Assembly (NCBI GenBank): GCA_934597125.1 | Contig: CAKTQM010000025.1 | Coordinates: 1 to 23,856 of the forward strand | Direction of reading: 5' to 3' | Length of the DNA: 23,856 nucleotides | From: an uncultured Oscillospiraceae bacterium | GTDB taxonomy: Bacteria > Bacillota > Clostridia > Oscillospirales > Oscillospiraceae | Shown here: positions 22,687 to 23,856 of the stretch, piece by piece | Position numbering within the stretch: position 1 is the stretch's first letter | Layout of the letters: every line of letters begins with the position of its first letter | The notes under the pieces: model-generated | Seen by the model: only the letters and a program-made list of their open reading frames with translations | Told to the model about the DNA's origin: nothing | The model's database searches: none | Made by a program: the position numbers and the translations under genes

Positions 22687-23090
22687 AGCGATTCCTCCTG
22701 TCCGCAGCGTTCGCACAGGCCGTAGAACAGGGTGCGGCGGGGGTCAATGCGGAAGTGGTGCTCCTGCTCCAGATGGCGGTACAACTCCCCCAGATGGGAG
22801 CAGTCCAGATGACGGATGGCGCCACATTTTTCGCATTTCAGCAGGAAGCAGCTGCCCTCATCGTGGCCGCTGCAGTACTGGTAATAGGCGCCCTGATCGG
22901 TGACGGCCTTGTGTACCAACCCCTGCTGAGCCAGCCGCTCCAGCTGGCGGTACACGGTAGTCAGGCCGATGGTCTGGCCCCGGGCGTGCAGCTGCTCCGT
23001 CAGCTCCGCGGCGGTGGCGCAGCCCTCCGGACTGGCCTTGACGCCGTCCAGCACCGCCCGCTGCTGCCGGGTCATATAGGTAACGGACAT
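22683..23090 (-). CDS. zur: Fur-family metalloregulator, probably Zur
   Basis: This 135-residue protein has a winged-helix N-terminal part (TTVYRQLERLAQQGLVHK, about 44-61) and a metal-binding C-terminal part. Structural zinc ligands are the pairs C86/C89 (CEKC) and C126/C129 (CERC). C73, H76 and the HLDCSHL region suit the regulatory site. Zur rather than Fur or PerR is inferred from its place as first gene of the zinc uptake operon. The start at 23090 has GAGGCGAG upstream; an ATG at 23075 has none. A 7-1-7 operator overlaps its predicted transcription start. Confidence 0.9.
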   Translation of the reverse strand: MSVTYMTRQQRAVLDGVKASPEGCATAAELTEQLHARGQTIGLTTVYRQLERLAQQGLVHKAVTDQGAYYQYCSGHDEGSCFLLKCEKCGAIRHLDCSHLGELYRHLEQEHHFRIDPRRTLFYGLCERCGQEESL

Positions 23091-23113
23091 GAGTCTCGCC
23101 TCCAATTTGAAAA

Positions 23114-23128
23114 TGAAATTCAATTTCA
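23114..23128. promoter_or_regulatory. Fur/Zur-type operator
   Basis: TGAAATTCAATTTCA is a perfect 7-1-7 inverted repeat, the geometry of Fur, PerR and Zur boxes. It lies just downstream of the -10 of the zur-znuACB promoter and covers the expected start of transcription. Confidence 0.8.
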
Positions 23129-23129
23129 G

Positions 23130-23158
23130 ATTATAGCCGGAGGCGGGGAATTTGTCAA
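23130..23158 (-). promoter_or_regulatory. consensus promoter of the zur-znuACB operon
   Basis: On the minus strand TTGACA (23153-23158), a 17-nt spacer and TATAAT (23130-23135) match the sigma-A consensus at all twelve positions. It is the best promoter in the window. Confidence 0.92.
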
Positions 23159-23445
23159 GAGTTGAAGGGTCATATCCACGCTCGCCGAAGGTGTCGTGGA
23201 GACCGGAACGGACGCAGAGAGTTAACGCTGTCTTAACATACCACCGTTAAGAACTTAACGCGGAGAAAAGAGGTTTCCTGAGAAGAAAAGCTGGTAACGG
23301 CGGTAAAAAGATCGGGAAAACGACGGAGTAAGGTGGGTTTGCCGGACAATTGACTTGAAAATCATTCGTTAAGGACGGAAAAATACTTGTTAATAGATTG
23401 TTAAAATAGTAGATTATAGCGCTAAATTTTTATAAATATTACTAA
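23159..23445. other. non-coding spacer with repeated GTTAA motifs
   Basis: No gene is visible. The stretch has several GTTAA/TTAAC words: 23221-23226, about 23233-23237, a perfect inverted repeat CGTTAAGAACTTAACG (23245-23260), CGTTAAGG near 23367, and TTGTTAA twice near 23388-23405. They may be sites for a DNA-binding regulator of the downstream transporter gene. Confidence 0.45.
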
Positions 23446-23474
23446 TTGCGGCAGCGCGGGAAATCCTGTATACT
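23446..23474 (+). promoter_or_regulatory. promoter of the NSS transporter gene
   Basis: The -35 is TTGCGG (23446-23451), the spacer is 17 nt, and the -10 is TATACT (23469-23474). It leaves a leader of about 110 nt. I see no riboswitch that I recognise in that leader. Confidence 0.7.
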
Positions 23475-23590
23475 TTTGAGTAACCTGAAAGAAGCTCCAC
23501 TTTTTTCGGGCGGTCGTCTTCAGGGTGTATGGCCGGAGGGCGGCGCACGCTTCCCAACAGGGTGGCGAATAAAAATAAGGAGAGAAAACA

Positions 23591-23856
23591 ATGGAAGAAA
23601 GAAAAGGCTTTGGATCCAATTTTGGATTCCTGATGGCTGCTGTCGGTTCGGCGGTCGGTCTGGGCAACATCTGGGGCTTCCCCAATAAGATGGGTGCCTC
23701 CGGCGGCGCGCTGTTCCTGATCCTGTACCTGGTGCTGGCTGTGTTCTGCGGCTTCATCGTCATGGTGGGCGAGCTGGCTCTGGGTCGTAAGACCGGTCAC
23801 GGTGCTGTCGGCGCTTACAAGGTGCTGAGCAAGAAGTTCAGCTGGATGGGCTGGCT
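23591..23856 (+). CDS. neurotransmitter:sodium symporter family transporter, 3' end beyond the window
   Basis: The first 88 residues are present. AAGGAGAG lies 9 nt before the ATG. The segment GFLMAAVGSAVGLGNIWGFPNKMGASGGALFLILYLVLAVFCGFIVMVGELALGR is the family hallmark: the first unwound membrane helix that binds sodium and substrate, then helix 2. The usual Arg of GNIWRFP is Gly here, a departure from typical members. Bacterial relatives import amino acids such as tryptophan or leucine using sodium. The gene runs off the end with no stop. Confidence 0.92.
   Translation, partial: MEERKGFGSNFGFLMAAVGSAVGLGNIWGFPNKMGASGGALFLILYLVLAVFCGFIVMVGELALGRKTGHGAVGAYKVLSKKFSWMGW

Noticed and set aside
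1..23856. CRISPR array, insertion sequence or integrase
   Set aside because: No regularly spaced direct repeats of 25-40 bp and no transposase or integrase frame were seen in the window.

Overview
The window looks like a chromosomal piece of a GC-rich, endospore-forming Firmicute of the gut-clostridial type, most likely Oscillospiraceae-like. This is inferred from the clostridial order rimP-nusA-ylxR-ylxQ-infB-rbfA-nrnA-truB-ribF, a SpoIIE phosphatase, a four-cysteine S18, and palindromic intergenic repeats. No species call is possible from sequence alone.

Layout. A tRNA-Trp (5' end cut by the window) with its terminator opens the window, followed by a secreted surface protein whose base composition is lower in GC than its neighbours (230-1267). 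From 1519 to 10112 runs the transcription/translation cluster: promoter, an attenuator-like leader hairpin, rimP, nusA, ylxR, ylxQ with an unusual basic tail, infB (TTG start), a spacer with a repeat doublet and a terminator, rbfA, nrnA, a 138-bp hairpin-rich repeat, truB and ribF. A roughly 530-bp cassette (10115-10649) follows. It is bounded by two perfect terminators and holds a small HTH protein and a divergent 54-residue protein around a palindromic operator. Then come spoIIE with a small tail-anchored protein, and a tightly overlapping operon dusB - ECF sigma - anti-sigma-like membrane protein - queT. Next is rpsF-ssb-rpsR with its own promoter and a structured leader.

From 17285 onward the window is more mosaic. 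It holds DnaA-box-like 9-mers, an orphan phage-replication-like gene on the minus strand, a divergent hxlR/lysE pair, an FMN alpha-hydroxy-acid oxidising protein with an unusual N-terminal cysteine cluster, and a minus-strand zinc uptake operon (fur/zur-znuA-znuC-znuB). That operon is preceded by a textbook promoter and a perfect 7-1-7 Fur-family operator. The window ends inside a neurotransmitter:sodium symporter-family gene.

How the parts fit: most of the window is core information processing (transcription elongation, initiation factors, ribosome maturation, tRNA modification by TruB, DusB and queuosine precursor uptake, S6/S18/SSB). Several of these units carry visible leader or operator structures that suggest autoregulation (nusA, rpsF, zur, the HTH cassette). 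The least explained items are the HTH/54-residue cassette, the ECF sigma module sandwiched between two tRNA-modification genes, the cysteine-rich alpha-hydroxy-acid enzyme, and the repeat families.
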